From: Pseudonocardia sp.
Lineage (GTDB): Bacteria; Actinomycetota; Actinomycetes; Mycobacteriales; Pseudonocardiaceae
Direction of reading: 5' to 3'
Length of the DNA stretch: 56,528 bases
Assembly (NCBI RefSeq): GCF_025465255.1
Contig: NZ_JAODNI010000175.1
Span: 1-56,528 of the forward strand
Below, piece by piece: positions 36,351 through 44,777 of the stretch. A model generated the notes under the pieces. The model made no database searches. It was given only the letters and a program-made list of their open reading frames with translations, and was not told the DNA's origin. The translations under genes and the position numbers were made by a program. The number at the start of each line of letters is the position of its first letter. Positions within the stretch are counted from its first letter, which is position 1.

Positions 36351-36646
36351 CCAGACAGCCCGCTTCCGGTGGCCTGTCTGACCGCCGGGGACCCCCGGCC
36401 GTGGGTCAGCACCAGATTCATCACCGCCGATCACAGGAGTCCCTGTCAGACACCTGATCCTCCGGCTCGAGCAGCGTGCGCCGACCGGCGAGCCCACCAA
36501 TCAGCGGAGGAATCGAGAACAAATGATCAATTACGAGAACGGGGGTTGACCGGCCCCGCTCCTACAGGGGCGGGACGCACCTTCGATGTATTTCCGGCGG
36601 ACCCGGTCCGTCAGAGGATCGCACATTAAAAGAGAAAGGGAACCAC
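36351..36646. other. Region between the IS110 remnant and the ACP gene
   Basis: Holds an imperfect inverted repeat AGACAGCC / GGCCTGTCT just after the transposase stop, probably the element's end. It also holds a tiny ORF (MINYENGG, 36523-36549) behind a strong GGAGG, a small hairpin GCCCC/GGGGC, and the AGAGAAAGGG ribosome site of the ACP gene. Its right part is noticeably richer in A and T than its surroundings, consistent with the promoter of the ACP gene. Confidence 0.45.
36523..36549 (+). CDS. Eight-codon micro-ORF (leader or gene-start remnant)
   Basis: ATG ATC AAT TAC GAG AAC GGG GGT TGA encodes MINYENGG. A GCGGAGG sequence ends 12 nt upstream of the ATG. It is either a leader peptide for the ACP gene 98 bp downstream or the start of a gene cut off by rearrangement. 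Confidence 0.25.
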   Translation: MINYENGG

Positions 36647-36922
36647 ATGAGCAACGAAGAGATCCTCCCCGTCCTCGCCGAGATCATCGAAGAGATCGTC
36701 GGGGTGGATGCCGCCGAGGTGACACCGGAGAAGTCATTCGTCGCCGACCTCGACATCGATTCTCTGTCCATGGTCGAGATCGCGGTGCAGGCCGAGGACA
36801 AGTTCGGCATGAAGATCCCCGACGATCAGCTGGCCGAGCTGAAGACCGTCGGTGACGTGGTGGACTACATCGAGAAGAACCCCACGTCCCAGGAATTCGT
36901 CAACGAGGAGATGAGTCGGTGA
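36647..36922 (+). CDS. Free-standing acyl carrier protein
   Basis: A 91-residue acidic four-helix protein. The phosphopantetheine site is Ser39 in DLDIDSLSMVEI, followed by DKFGMKIPDDQLAEL and TVGDVVDYIEKN, as in type II fatty-acid ACPs. A 10-residue tail follows the last helix. The ATG has AGAGAAAGGG upstream. Its stop overlaps the next GTG (GTGA). It would carry the growing acyl chain for the KAS at 18774 and present it to the reductase at 25488 (inference). Confidence 0.95.
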   Translation: MSNEEILPVLAEIIEEIVGVDAAEVTPEKSFVADLDIDSLSMVEIAVQAEDKFGMKIPDDQLAELKTVGDVVDYIEKNPTSQEFVNEEMSR

Positions 36923-37098
36923 CGGACAGGCTGATCGGTTACACGCCTGACGGCACACCGGTGGTGATATGGATGCAGATAAACGCCTGGACCGGCCGCG
37001 AGGAGGCGTTCCTGGAAGCGGGTCGAGTCCAGATTCAGCTGGTCCACATCGCCCCTGGCCTGGAAACGGCGCTCCGCGCGTCGCTGAGGAATTCCTGA
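36919..37098 (+). CDS. Small unrecognised ORF translationally coupled to the ACP gene
   Basis: A 59-codon frame starting VTDRLIGYTPDGTPVV at a GTG that overlaps the ACP stop, ending LRASLRNS. The coupling suggests a real gene once started here. After it, one frame reads EEFLMDQTLKG and a shifted frame continues LHEVIAGVFTGKARIIPLE before a stop at about 37178, which looks like the C-terminus of another protein. The whole 36919-37180 stretch is therefore probably the two ends of a deleted gene. Confidence 0.35.
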   Translation: MTDRLIGYTPDGTPVVIWMQINAWTGREEAFLEAGRVQIQLVHIAPGLETALRASLRNS

Positions 37099-37199
37099 TG
37101 GACCAGACGCTGAAGGGCTGCACGAGGTCATCGCCGGCGTCTTCACCGGCAAGGCTCGGATCATCCCGTTGGAATGACGGCCGGCGGGAGAGACAGCGG

Positions 37200-37988
37200 G
37201 TGAAGAAAATCGTCATATTGCTCGTGGTGATCACCGGCCTGCTAATTGCAGCCGATTACGGTGCCGCTGCCGTAGCTGAGCACCGGGTGGCGCAGCGGAT
37301 GCGCAATACCCTCGACCTAACGAGCGACCCGATTGTCCAGATCCACGGCTTTCCGTTCCTCGCGCAGGCGGTCGCCGGTGACTACCCCGACGTTGAGGTC
37401 GCTGCGGATCGGGTCCGCTACGGCGTACTCCAGCTCTCGCTACGGGCGCACTTGCGCCATACCCGGGTGCCGGTACCGGCGCTGTTCGGTGGTGGCGCTC
37501 CGGTGATCCGAATCGACCAGGCGGAGGGGACCGTGCTCGTCGAGCCCGGCGGTCTAGGCGGGCTGCTCGGCATCCCCGACCTGCGGGTGGATCCGGTGAG
37601 CCCTGCGCAGCTGGCCAAGCTGCGGACCGACGGGGCGAGCGAACTCGTTGGCTCCGCCGCCGCAACATCGTCGGCGTCGACCGACCCGGCATCGATGGTG
37701 CAGTTGAGCGGCACGGCGCCGGGGCTGGGTGTGCCCGTGACCGTGATCGCGTCGGTGGACGTGGCCGACGGCCAGCTTCAGATCACGGGTCGCAACGTCC
37801 AGGTCGGATCCGGTGGGGCGCTCGACGATCTCCTCCCCGGATCGGTGCAGCAGACGATCCTACGGGCGTTGACCGTGAAGATTGACCCGGGCAGGCTCCC
37901 GTTCGGAGCGACACCGACGGCTGTCAGGGTCGACGGTGGAGCGCTGGCGATCTCCGGCAGCGCCCGGGACCTGACGGTGGACGGCTGA
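37200..37988 (+). CDS. DUF2993/LmeA-like phospholipid-binding envelope protein
   Basis: A 262-residue protein with an N-terminal signal anchor (VKKIVILLVVITGLLIAADY) and the DUF2993 fold: AQRMRNTLDLTSDPIVQIHG, FPFLAQAVAGDYPDVEVAAD and repeated strand pairs. The family includes mycobacterial LmeA, which binds phospholipids in the envelope and has been linked to mannan elongation and MmpL3 stability. The GTG at 37200 is preceded by GGGAGAGAC. Placement next to an MMPL exporter and an ACP supports a role in lipid export. A Ser/Ala-rich insertion (SAAATSSASTDPAS) sits near residue 155. Confidence 0.88.
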   Translation: MKKIVILLVVITGLLIAADYGAAAVAEHRVAQRMRNTLDLTSDPIVQIHGFPFLAQAVAGDYPDVEVAADRVRYGVLQLSLRAHLRHTRVPVPALFGGGAPVIRIDQAEGTVLVEPGGLGGLLGIPDLRVDPVSPAQLAKLRTDGASELVGSAAATSSASTDPASMVQLSGTAPGLGVPVTVIASVDVADGQLQITGRNVQVGSGGALDDLLPGSVQQTILRALTVKIDPGRLPFGATPTAVRVDGGALAISGSARDLTVDG

Positions 37989-38274
37989 GGGCCCCGGCGG
38001 GGGCCGCGCGACAGAACGGGCCGGGACCCCGGGGTGGTGTGCGCCCCCAGACATGCAGGCAGCGAGACGCCTCCACACGGGGACGGCGAGCGTGGCGGGC
38101 GGCTTCCCGTCATCCGGCGCGGCGGCCCGCTCTGCGCGGGTGTGGGTCGAGCCGCCGCAAGCGGAGTCGGGTCGCGAACAGGAGGGCGAGGCCGAGGTTG
38201 GTGAGAAGGAGCAGGTCCGCAAGCCGGGTGGCCGCGGCGTGCTCCCACAGGGGCCCGCGGGGAGGTGACACCCG
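37989..38274. other. Intergenic stretch without secure gene
   Basis: About 290 bp between the DUF2993 gene and the LuxR-type fragment. A reverse-strand frame (38110-38271) encodes a short hydrophobic segment LADLLLLTNLGLALLF with a GTG start, possibly a membrane-protein remnant. Nothing else is recognised. Confidence 0.3.
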
Positions 38275-38526
38275 GTGGTGCTGGAGGCGCTGCGCCTCCG
38301 CGGCGTCACCGCGCGCGAGATGGAGGTCCTGCTACTCATGGCGCAGGGCCTGTCGAACCGGGAGATCGCGTACCGGCCGGTGCTGTCGAGGCGAACGATC
38401 GAGGAGCACGTCGAGCGGTTGCTCTCCAAGACCGGTTCGCCCAACCGATCGGAGCTGCGCGTGCGGACGGCGCAGAACACTGGTCATGCTGAACGGGGGG
38501 GATCGGCCGTGCATGCGGCGCCCTAG
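38275..38526 (+). CDS. LuxR-type HTH protein, short (probably truncated regulator)
   Basis: An 83-residue frame whose core VTAREMEVLLLMAQGLSNRE, IAYRPVLSRRTIEEHVERLL is a complete LuxR/GerE DNA-binding domain. No receiver or sensor domain precedes it. The GTG start has GGGGAGG upstream, so it could be expressed as a stand-alone HTH protein; equally it may be the end of a larger deleted regulator. From 38527 to 38737 I see no gene; this seems to be the right margin of the accessory region. Confidence 0.6.
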   Translation: MVLEALRLRGVTAREMEVLLLMAQGLSNREIAYRPVLSRRTIEEHVERLLSKTGSPNRSELRVRTAQNTGHAERGGSAVHAAP

Positions 38527-38773
38527 GCCAGCTCGTCGACGTGGCGCTGCGGCGGCGTTTCGAGCGCCTCCTACGAGACCGACGCCTTCCATGACGGGAG
38601 GGCACAGTCGTCGAGATCGAGGCGGGGCGGGGGCCTCGAGGTGCCTCTGTTCGTTTCTCGGGTGATCGAACCTGTCGTCGGCCCTCCCCTCGGCCCGCCA
38701 CGGCCGTCCCCCGCTCGCTTTACTGCGCCGGCTCGGTGTGAATCAGGCCCTGCCTGTGGGGAAGCCCCAGGGC

Positions 38774-40123
38774 ATGAGTGGTTGGTTCCTCAACGCGTTC
38801 CTCGTGTTGCTGTTCGTCGTGGTCGGCGGGTACTTCTCCGCGTCGGAGATCGCCCTGGTCTCGCTGCGCGAGGGGCAGGTCCGCCGCCTCGCCGAGCGGG
38901 GCAAGCGGGGCCTGGCGGTGGCGCGACTACGGGAGGACCCCGGCCGCTTCCTGTCTGCCGTGCAGATCGGTGTCACCTTCGCCGGGTTCTTCGCCGCCAG
39001 CTACGGCGGCGCGACGCTCGCGGTCGAGCTGCAGCGGGTGCTGGTGCACACGGGACTCTCCGACGGGGCGGCCGGCACGGTCGCGCTGGTGGTCGTGACA
39101 CTGGCCGTGGCCTACATCTCACTGGTGCTCGGCGAGCTGGTGCCCAAGCGGCTGGCGATGCAGCGTCCCGAGGCGGTCGCACTGTTCGTGGCGCCGGTGC
39201 TGGACCGGATCGCCACGCTCTTCCGCCCGGTGATCTGGCTGCTCACCGTGTCGACCAATGCGGTGGTCCGGCTGGTGGGAATCGATCCGCACGCCAGGAC
39301 CGCCCAGGTCAGCGAGGAGGAGCTGCGTGATCTGGTCGGCAGTCACGAGGAGCTCACGCCGGAGGAGCGCCGGGTGCTGGCCGATGTCTTCACCGCGACC
39401 GACCGGGTGCTGCGCGAGGTGATGATCCCGCGGACCGAGGTCGACTTCCTGCCCGGTTCGATGAGCGTCGAGGAGGCGGCGGAGTACGTCTCGGACCGGC
39501 CGCACTCCCGGTATCCGGTCAGCGGGCGCTCGTCCGACGACGTCCTCGGGGTGGCCCACGTCCGGGACGTGCTGACCGCCGCGCATCGCCGCGACCACGG
39601 CCGGCAGGCGCCCGCCACGGTGGCCGAGCTCGCCCGGGAAGCACCGGTGCTGCCCGGCAGCCTCCCCCTGATCCAGGCGCTGTCCCGGATGCGCCGCCGC
39701 GGCCACCTGGCGATCGTCGTCGAGGAGTACGGCGGCACGGACGGCATCGTGACCCTCGAGGACCTCGTCGAGGAACTGGTCGGCGACATCGAGGACGAGT
39801 ACGACCCCCGAGACCGGCCCGCCCGGCGCCAGGCCGACGGCAGCATCGAGGTGGACGGCCTGCTGCACCGCGACGACGTCAAGGAATCGACCGGGATCGA
39901 GCTGCCGGAGGGCCACTACAACACCCTCGCCGGATTCGTGGTCGACCAGCTCGGCCGCGCCCCGCGGCTCGGCGACGCGATCGACGCCCTCGACCATCGG
40001 TTCACCGTGCTGGAGATGGACGGCCGCCGGGCCGCCCGCGTCCGCATCACCCCGAACGGGGATGACGCGGATGCCGAGCGGACCACCGCCGACGACCGGG
40101 ACGCGGACGAGCAGCAGGCCTGA
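38774..40123 (+). CDS. CNNM/CorC-type membrane protein (DUF21 + CBS pair + CorC_HlyC)
   Basis: About 449 residues from ATG 38774. The DUF21 membrane domain begins VVVGGYFSASEIALVSLREG and contains QIGVTFAGFFAASYGG and LVLGELVPKRLAM. Two CBS motifs follow (VMIPRTEVDFLPGSMSVEEA; HLAIVVEEYGGTDGIVTLED) and then a CorC_HlyC domain (VDGLLHRDDVKESTGIELPE). The family covers Mg/Co efflux and so-called hemolysin-like proteins. A GTG at 38738 in frame is an alternative start that adds 12 residues. The acidic C-terminal tail is low complexity. Confidence 0.93.
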   Translation: MSGWFLNAFLVLLFVVVGGYFSASEIALVSLREGQVRRLAERGKRGLAVARLREDPGRFLSAVQIGVTFAGFFAASYGGATLAVELQRVLVHTGLSDGAAGTVALVVVTLAVAYISLVLGELVPKRLAMQRPEAVALFVAPVLDRIATLFRPVIWLLTVSTNAVVRLVGIDPHARTAQVSEEELRDLVGSHEELTPEERRVLADVFTATDRVLREVMIPRTEVDFLPGSMSVEEAAEYVSDRPHSRYPVSGRSSDDVLGVAHVRDVLTAAHRRDHGRQAPATVAELAREAPVLPGSLPLIQALSRMRRRGHLAIVVEEYGGTDGIVTLEDLVEELVGDIEDEYDPRDRPARRQADGSIEVDGLLHRDDVKESTGIELPEGHYNTLAGFVVDQLGRAPRLGDAIDALDHRFTVLEMDGRRAARVRITPNGDDADAERTTADDRDADEQQA

Positions 40124-40594
40124 ACGGGGGGCGCTCCCCGCCGGTGAGGGACGCCGTTCCCCCACCGCGGAGCGCGGTACCGGCGGGCCCGGCGGGGTCG
40201 AGATCAGGGAGCCTCTGGCGATCACCGTCGCCCGGCCTCATGCTGGAGGCGTGACGCAGACCGATCCCGGACGCCGGTAGCCATGCGCCCCGGACGCGTG
40301 ATGCTCCCGGCCGCCCGCTCGACGCGCCGGGCCGCTCCCCTGCCCGAACGCGGCGATGGCGCACCGCCGCTGCGGAAGCGGCTGAGCTCGGTGCCCGCGG
40401 TGAACCCGGCGATCGCCCGGACCGAGGGGCCGGAGCGGCCGAGCGAGCGGCAGCGCCTGCAGAGCGCCCGCCTGGCCGAGCTCGGCGTCCGCAGCCCCGC
40501 CGAACTGGGCGCAGCCCCCTGGGCAGGCTCGGCGGACCTGGAACGCACGCCCGAGGTCGCGCCGCAGGACCTGGACGAGACCTAGGAGAGTGCT
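40124..40594. other. Intergenic stretch with one doubtful small ORF
   Basis: A GGGGGCGCTCCCC hairpin follows the CNNM stop and may act as terminator. A 100-codon frame at 40283-40585 (MRPGRVMLPAARSTRR ... PQDLDET) is open but has no recognised domain; its second half (RLAELGVRSPAELG) looks more protein-like than its first. Confidence 0.35.
40283..40585 (+). CDS. Hypothetical 100-residue protein
   Basis: Starts at ATG 40283 and ends just before the converging ltrA gene. Basic N-terminal half, acidic C-terminal end, no membrane segment, signal or known motif. It could be a real lineage-specific protein or a chance frame in GC-rich DNA. Confidence 0.3.
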   Translation: MRPGRVMLPAARSTRRAAPLPERGDGAPPLRKRLSSVPAVNPAIARTEGPERPSERQRLQSARLAELGVRSPAELGAAPWAGSADLERTPEVAPQDLDET

Positions 40595-41797
40595 CTAGCC
40601 GGCGTGCCGGACGCGGTCCCGCTGCTCGGCGTACCGGACCGTCTCGTAGGCGACGAGCGCCACCAGCACCACCGCGAGCACCAGGAGTGCCACCAGCGCC
40701 GGCAGGTACGCCACCACCGGGATCAGGACGAGCAGCAGCGCCGCGACCACGATCCGTTCCACGTTCAGCGTCCCGATCACATACCGCTTGAACCCGACGT
40801 GGGCGAGCAGGTACAGCGCGGCCCCGCCGTAGAGCGCGGCGAGCGGGACACCGTAGATCGGGTCGGTCAGCGAGTGCTCCTCGCCGCCGCCGACGTAGAG
40901 CAGCACCTTCTTCAACCCGAGCGACATCATGATCACGCCGACGACCATCGGCAGGTGCAGGAACGAGTACCCGCCGCGGGCGAGCCGGATCCGGTGCTCA
41001 CCCCGGGCCTCGGCCAGCGCGTGCTCGGTCAGGATCGACGTCACGTCGAAGTAGGCCCACCACAGCGCCCCCGCGACGGCCAGGCCCAGGGCCGACGCCG
41101 CGATGATCGGCCAGGAGACCGGCAGCGCGGCCACGCCGATGCCGATCGAGACGATGGACTCGCCCAGCGCGACGATCACGATCAGGCCGTGCCGCTCGGC
41201 GAAGTGCGCCGCGGAGCGCAGCCGCCAGTCCGTGCCGGCCAGGACCGTGCCGAGGTAGTCCCCGACGATCGCCGCGAACCAGAGCAGGGTCTGCACCCAG
41301 CCGGAGGTCTGCGACGCCACGAGCAGCAGCACAGTGCCGATCAGCATCGACGGCAGGAACCGGAGGACCTGTTTGCGCAGTATCGGGTCGTCCCGGCTGG
41401 CGAACCAGAACATCACGATGTGCACGGCCCGCACGAAGAAGTAGGCCGCCGCGAACACCGCCGGGCCGTAGAGGCCGCCGGGCAGGTCGTCGAAGGCCTC
41501 GGGGATCGTGATCGCGCCGACGAACACGCCCACCATCGCGACGAACATGCCGACCCGGATGACGCCCTCGTCCGCCTTCGCGACGTTCCCGATCCACGCG
41601 TACCCGACCCAGGTCCACCACATCACGGTGAGGATCAGGGCGCCGCGCACCACCGACTCGACGGTCGGGGCGTCGGCCATCCAGTCCGTGACCCGGGTGA
41701 GGGCGAACACGAACACCAGGTCGAAGAAGAGCTCCAGCGGGGTGACCGCCGCCTTCTCCGCCACCGCTTCGATCCGGCCGCGCCGGGGTGCAGTCAT
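40595..41797 (-). CDS. Low temperature requirement protein A (LtrA) family membrane protein
   Basis: A 400-residue polytopic membrane protein with the family N-terminus VTPLELFFDLVFVFALTRVT, then WWTWVGYAWIGN, ERHGLIVIVALGESIVSIGI and YSFLHLPMVVGVIMMSLGLK. About 10-12 transmembrane helices are visible. LtrA was named from a cold-sensitive Listeria mutant; molecular function is unknown. The start is GTG or ATG near 41797; MTAPRRGRIEAVAEKA leads directly into the conserved region. Confidence 0.92.
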   Translation of the reverse strand: MTAPRRGRIEAVAEKAAVTPLELFFDLVFVFALTRVTDWMADAPTVESVVRGALILTVMWWTWVGYAWIGNVAKADEGVIRVGMFVAMVGVFVGAITIPEAFDDLPGGLYGPAVFAAAYFFVRAVHIVMFWFASRDDPILRKQVLRFLPSMLIGTVLLLVASQTSGWVQTLLWFAAIVGDYLGTVLAGTDWRLRSAAHFAERHGLIVIVALGESIVSIGIGVAALPVSWPIIAASALGLAVAGALWWAYFDVTSILTEHALAEARGEHRIRLARGGYSFLHLPMVVGVIMMSLGLKKVLLYVGGGEEHSLTDPIYGVPLAALYGGAALYLLAHVGFKRYVIGTLNVERIVVAALLLVLIPVVAYLPALVALLVLAVVLVALVAYETVRYAEQRDRVRHAG

Positions 41798-41864
41798 GCG
41801 CCGATGCTGCCAGGGCGGTGGAGACGGGACCAGCCGTTCTCCGGGGTCGCCGCAGGAGACGTGG

Positions 41865-43169
41865 TCAGACGGCGGGGAGGGGCTCCCGCTCGTGCCTGCG
41901 CTCCGTCACCGTCAGCACGGCCGCGACGACGCTCTGCCCGACCAGCCACGATGCGCCGACCCCGACCAGCCCCCAGGCCGGCATGAGGATCCACGAGCCC
42001 GCGATCACGATGACCGAGATCGTGGCCGGCACGACGATCAGCACGGCCATCCGCCGCTGCACCCGGGCCATGGCCAGCGCCGACGCCGTGATGATGTTCG
42101 GCAGGGCCGACAGCGCACAGAGGACGAGCGCCCAGGTGCCCGTCTCGGCGTAGTAACCGCCGAAGATCGAGAGGATCGGGTGGGCGCCGAGGGTGAGGAT
42201 CGCGACCGCGGGGACCGTGAGCATCAGGGCCCGCCTGCTCGTCGCGCGGCGGGCCTCCCGGGCTCCGGCGGGATCGTTCGCGGCATGCGCGACCATCGAC
42301 TGCGTCATGCCCGTGACCACGAGGTACAGGGCCATCGCCATGGTCCAGACGATCTGGTAGGTCGCGGCGTAACCGGCGCCGATCCGGCTCAGGGCCAGCA
42401 GCGGGATGCCGTAGATGGCGCACTGCCAGAAGATCGAGCCGGTGTAGTCCGCGCCGGCGAACCGTGCGATGCCCTTGATCGTGATCGGCTCGACCGCGGT
42501 CGGTTTGGCCGCGTGCCGGGGCACCAGCTTCACGAAGACCCAGCTGCTGATCGCGAGCACCGCGACGGCCGTCGCGATCACCCAGGACAGTGCGATCCCG
42601 CCGGGTATTGCGACCGAGGCGGCCAGCACGAGCAGGCCGATCTTCAGCAGCGCGAAGACCAGGTTCTCGACCGGGACGACCATCGCGCGGCCGAGGCCGG
42701 TGAGCAGGTTGTCCTGGACGTCGAAGATCGACATGAGTGGCGTCCCGATCGCGAAGAACACGACCAACGCGCCCAGCCCGGCGACCGCCACCATCTCCGG
42801 CGCCCACACCGGCGCGCCCAGGGCGAACACGATCCCGGTGAGCGCCGCCGCGGTGATCGCGGCGGCGTACGCGCCGGCGACCAGGCGTTTGGTGCCCGTG
42901 CCCGCGACGGGGACGAAGCGCAGCAGCGCGTTCTGCATGTTCAGGTGCGCGATCGCGCCCAGCATGTTCAGCGTCGCGAGCGCGGCCGAGTTCACGCCGG
43001 CGACCTCAGGGGTGAACAGCCGGGCGACCAGGACCCAGTACAGGAGCCCGATCGCCGAGCTGAGCCCGGAGCTGAGGACGAGCGCGAGGCCGTCCCGGTG
43101 CACGGGTGCGGTCCAGGCGGAGAGAGCGCCGAGGCCCTTGCGCGGCGTGCTCTCGATCTGCTGGGACAA
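41865..43169 (-). CDS. Polysaccharide flippase-like protein (MATE/Wzx superfamily)
   Basis: A 434-residue integral membrane protein with about 12 predicted helices. The N-terminal part LLYWVLVARLFTPEVAGVNS and LNMLGAIAHLNMQNALLRFV is typical of lipopolysaccharide/teichoic-acid-type Wzx flippases in actinobacteria. It would move lipid-linked saccharides across the membrane. No glycosyltransferase cluster adjoins it, so its substrate is unclear. The upstream 220 bp (43170-43389) hold no gene. Confidence 0.85.
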   Translation of the reverse strand: MSQQIESTPRKGLGALSAWTAPVHRDGLALVLSSGLSSAIGLLYWVLVARLFTPEVAGVNSAALATLNMLGAIAHLNMQNALLRFVPVAGTGTKRLVAGAYAAAITAAALTGIVFALGAPVWAPEMVAVAGLGALVVFFAIGTPLMSIFDVQDNLLTGLGRAMVVPVENLVFALLKIGLLVLAASVAIPGGIALSWVIATAVAVLAISSWVFVKLVPRHAAKPTAVEPITIKGIARFAGADYTGSIFWQCAIYGIPLLALSRIGAGYAATYQIVWTMAMALYLVVTGMTQSMVAHAANDPAGAREARRATSRRALMLTVPAVAILTLGAHPILSIFGGYYAETGTWALVLCALSALPNIITASALAMARVQRRMAVLIVVPATISVIVIAGSWILMPAWGLVGVGASWLVGQSVVAAVLTVTERRHEREPLPAV

Positions 43170-43389
43170 GAGGGATCCTTCCCGGAACGCCCGCGGAGAC
43201 GGCGGGTGTCCGAATTGCCACGTTCTGCGAGAAACCGCCCTCGACCAGGGCCGATGGCGTCGTCATCTCGGTAGGGGAGCGCGTTCTCCGCGTCGGTCGG
43301 AGGGTACAGAGGGCACCCGATCGGGTGACTGCGGCCCTCGCGGCCCGGGATCTCCGCAGAACTGCTGATCCTCTTCCGGGGCGCCTTTC

Positions 43390-43930
43390 GTGGATAGTGC
43401 ATCCACGCCATCGGCGAGCTCCGCCCGGCCCCGCAACCCGTTCACCTGGTTCGCGCAGGGCGGGTGGTACTTCGCGCTGGTGCTGATCACGATCGGCATC
43501 TTGTCCCCGCTGCCGTTCGCGCACGCCGCCACGCTTCCCGCTCCCTGGGTCTGGGCGGTGCTCGACACGGCCGCCACGGTGGGGATCCTGGCGATGGCGA
43601 ACGATCCGGACGACAACACTCGGCGACCTCACCATCGGGTTGATCGTCGTCGCTCTCGTCCACCTGACCTTCCTGCGCCGCAAGTCCCGTCGGATCGTCG
43701 CGACGGACCCGCTGCTCGCCCGCGAGCTGCGGATCGGCCGCTCGGACCTTCCCCGGACCTACGACGACGACGGCGGGATCACCCACGAGGCCGCCCAGCG
43801 CATGGTCGACGCGCGGGCGGCGGCGGGCATCCCGTTCGTGCAGGTCGAGGACGCCTTCACCTGGACGCACGTGCCGGTGGAGATGTGGGACCGGATCCGC
43901 GACCGGGGCATCGTCTTCCGAGCGGTCCGG
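43390..43930 (+). pseudogene. Helix-hairpin-helix membrane protein, frameshifted tandem paralogue
   Basis: The N-terminal half is in one frame (NPFTWFAQGGWYFALVLITI, then AMANDPDDN) and the rest in another (LTIGLIVVALVHLTFLRRKS, RELRIGRSDLPRTYDDDGG, WTHVPVEMWDRIRDRGIVF). The break lies at about 43612-43622. Comparison with the intact copy at 43992-44672 shows the same order, and there the protein ends GIVY-stop, whereas here translation runs on past GIVF into the next gene. So there are two lesions: a frameshift and loss of the stop codon. Confidence 0.7.
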
Positions 43931-43991
43931 CCCGAGCGGTCCGGCCCGACTCCCGATACCGGGGAGCCCGCTCTTCCGGGACAGTGGTGCC

Positions 43992-44672
43992 ATGACCACG
44001 GCGCCGTCCCACCCGCCCCGCCGGGCCCCCGCCCCCACCGGCGGCGCCTGGTACATCGCGCTCGCGCTGCTGTCCTGGGGCACCCTCGCCCCGGTCGCGT
44101 TCCTCCACGCGGCAGCACGCCAGCGGAGCCGGGCGGCCGTGGCCCGGGCCGCGGCGTACACCGCGGCCGTCCCGGCGGCATACGTCCTGGGCTGGGCCGG
44201 TCTCGGCGGCAGCGGGACCGTCGTCCTGCTCGTCGGCATCATGATCGTGGCCCTGGTGCACCTCGGCCGGATCCGCCGCGAGATCTGGCCGCCCGGGCCG
44301 CAGTTCCCGGTCCGCCTCGGGATGCCCGGCCCCGGCCAGGACCCGGCCGTCGCCGCCGCACTGGCCGGGCGGGTCCGCCGGGAGGAGTCCAGGCGGATCG
44401 CCGCGACGGACCGGTTGCTCGCGCGTGAGCTGCGGATCGGGCGCCCGGACCTGCCCCACGCCTACGACGACGGCGGCCTCGTCGACCTCAACCACGCGCC
44501 GGCCGCGGCGATCGCGAGCGTCTGCGGCCTGGACCCCGCCACCGCCCGGCGGATCGTCGAGGTCCGCGAGGCCGCCGGGGTGCCCTTCACCGGGGTCGAC
44601 GACGTCTTCGCCTGGACCGAGATCCCCCTCGACCTGTGGGATCTGGTCCGGGACCGCGGCATCGTCTACTGA
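43992..44672 (+). CDS. Membrane protein with C-terminal helix-hairpin-helix motif
   Basis: A 226-residue protein with three hydrophobic segments in the first 85 residues (WYIALALLSWGTLAPVAFLH; VLLVGIMIVALVHLGRI). Its C-terminal domain resembles ComEA-type HhH: GLVDLNHAPAAAIASVCGLD, ATARRIVEVREAAGVPFTG, VDDVFAWTEIPLDLWDLV. HhH motifs bind DNA or mediate protein contacts; the role of this family is unknown. It lies directly behind its degraded paralogue, so the pair arose by tandem duplication. Confidence 0.75.
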   Translation: MTTAPSHPPRRAPAPTGGAWYIALALLSWGTLAPVAFLHAAARQRSRAAVARAAAYTAAVPAAYVLGWAGLGGSGTVVLLVGIMIVALVHLGRIRREIWPPGPQFPVRLGMPGPGQDPAVAAALAGRVRREESRRIAATDRLLARELRIGRPDLPHAYDDGGLVDLNHAPAAAIASVCGLDPATARRIVEVREAAGVPFTGVDDVFAWTEIPLDLWDLVRDRGIVY

Positions 44673-44777
44673 CCGGCCGACCGGCCGGCGCCCGATCCCG
44701 CGGTACTGCTCGACGCCAGAGGGTGATCCCCGCCGCGCCGCGCGGCGTTGACGCCCCGGCGGCTACCGTCGCCGCCC

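Noticed and set aside
38110..38271. Short hydrophobic reverse-strand ORF (LADLLLLTNLGLALLF)
   Set aside because: Only 53 codons, GTG start without a clear ribosome site and no family match; listed only as content of the intergenic stretch.
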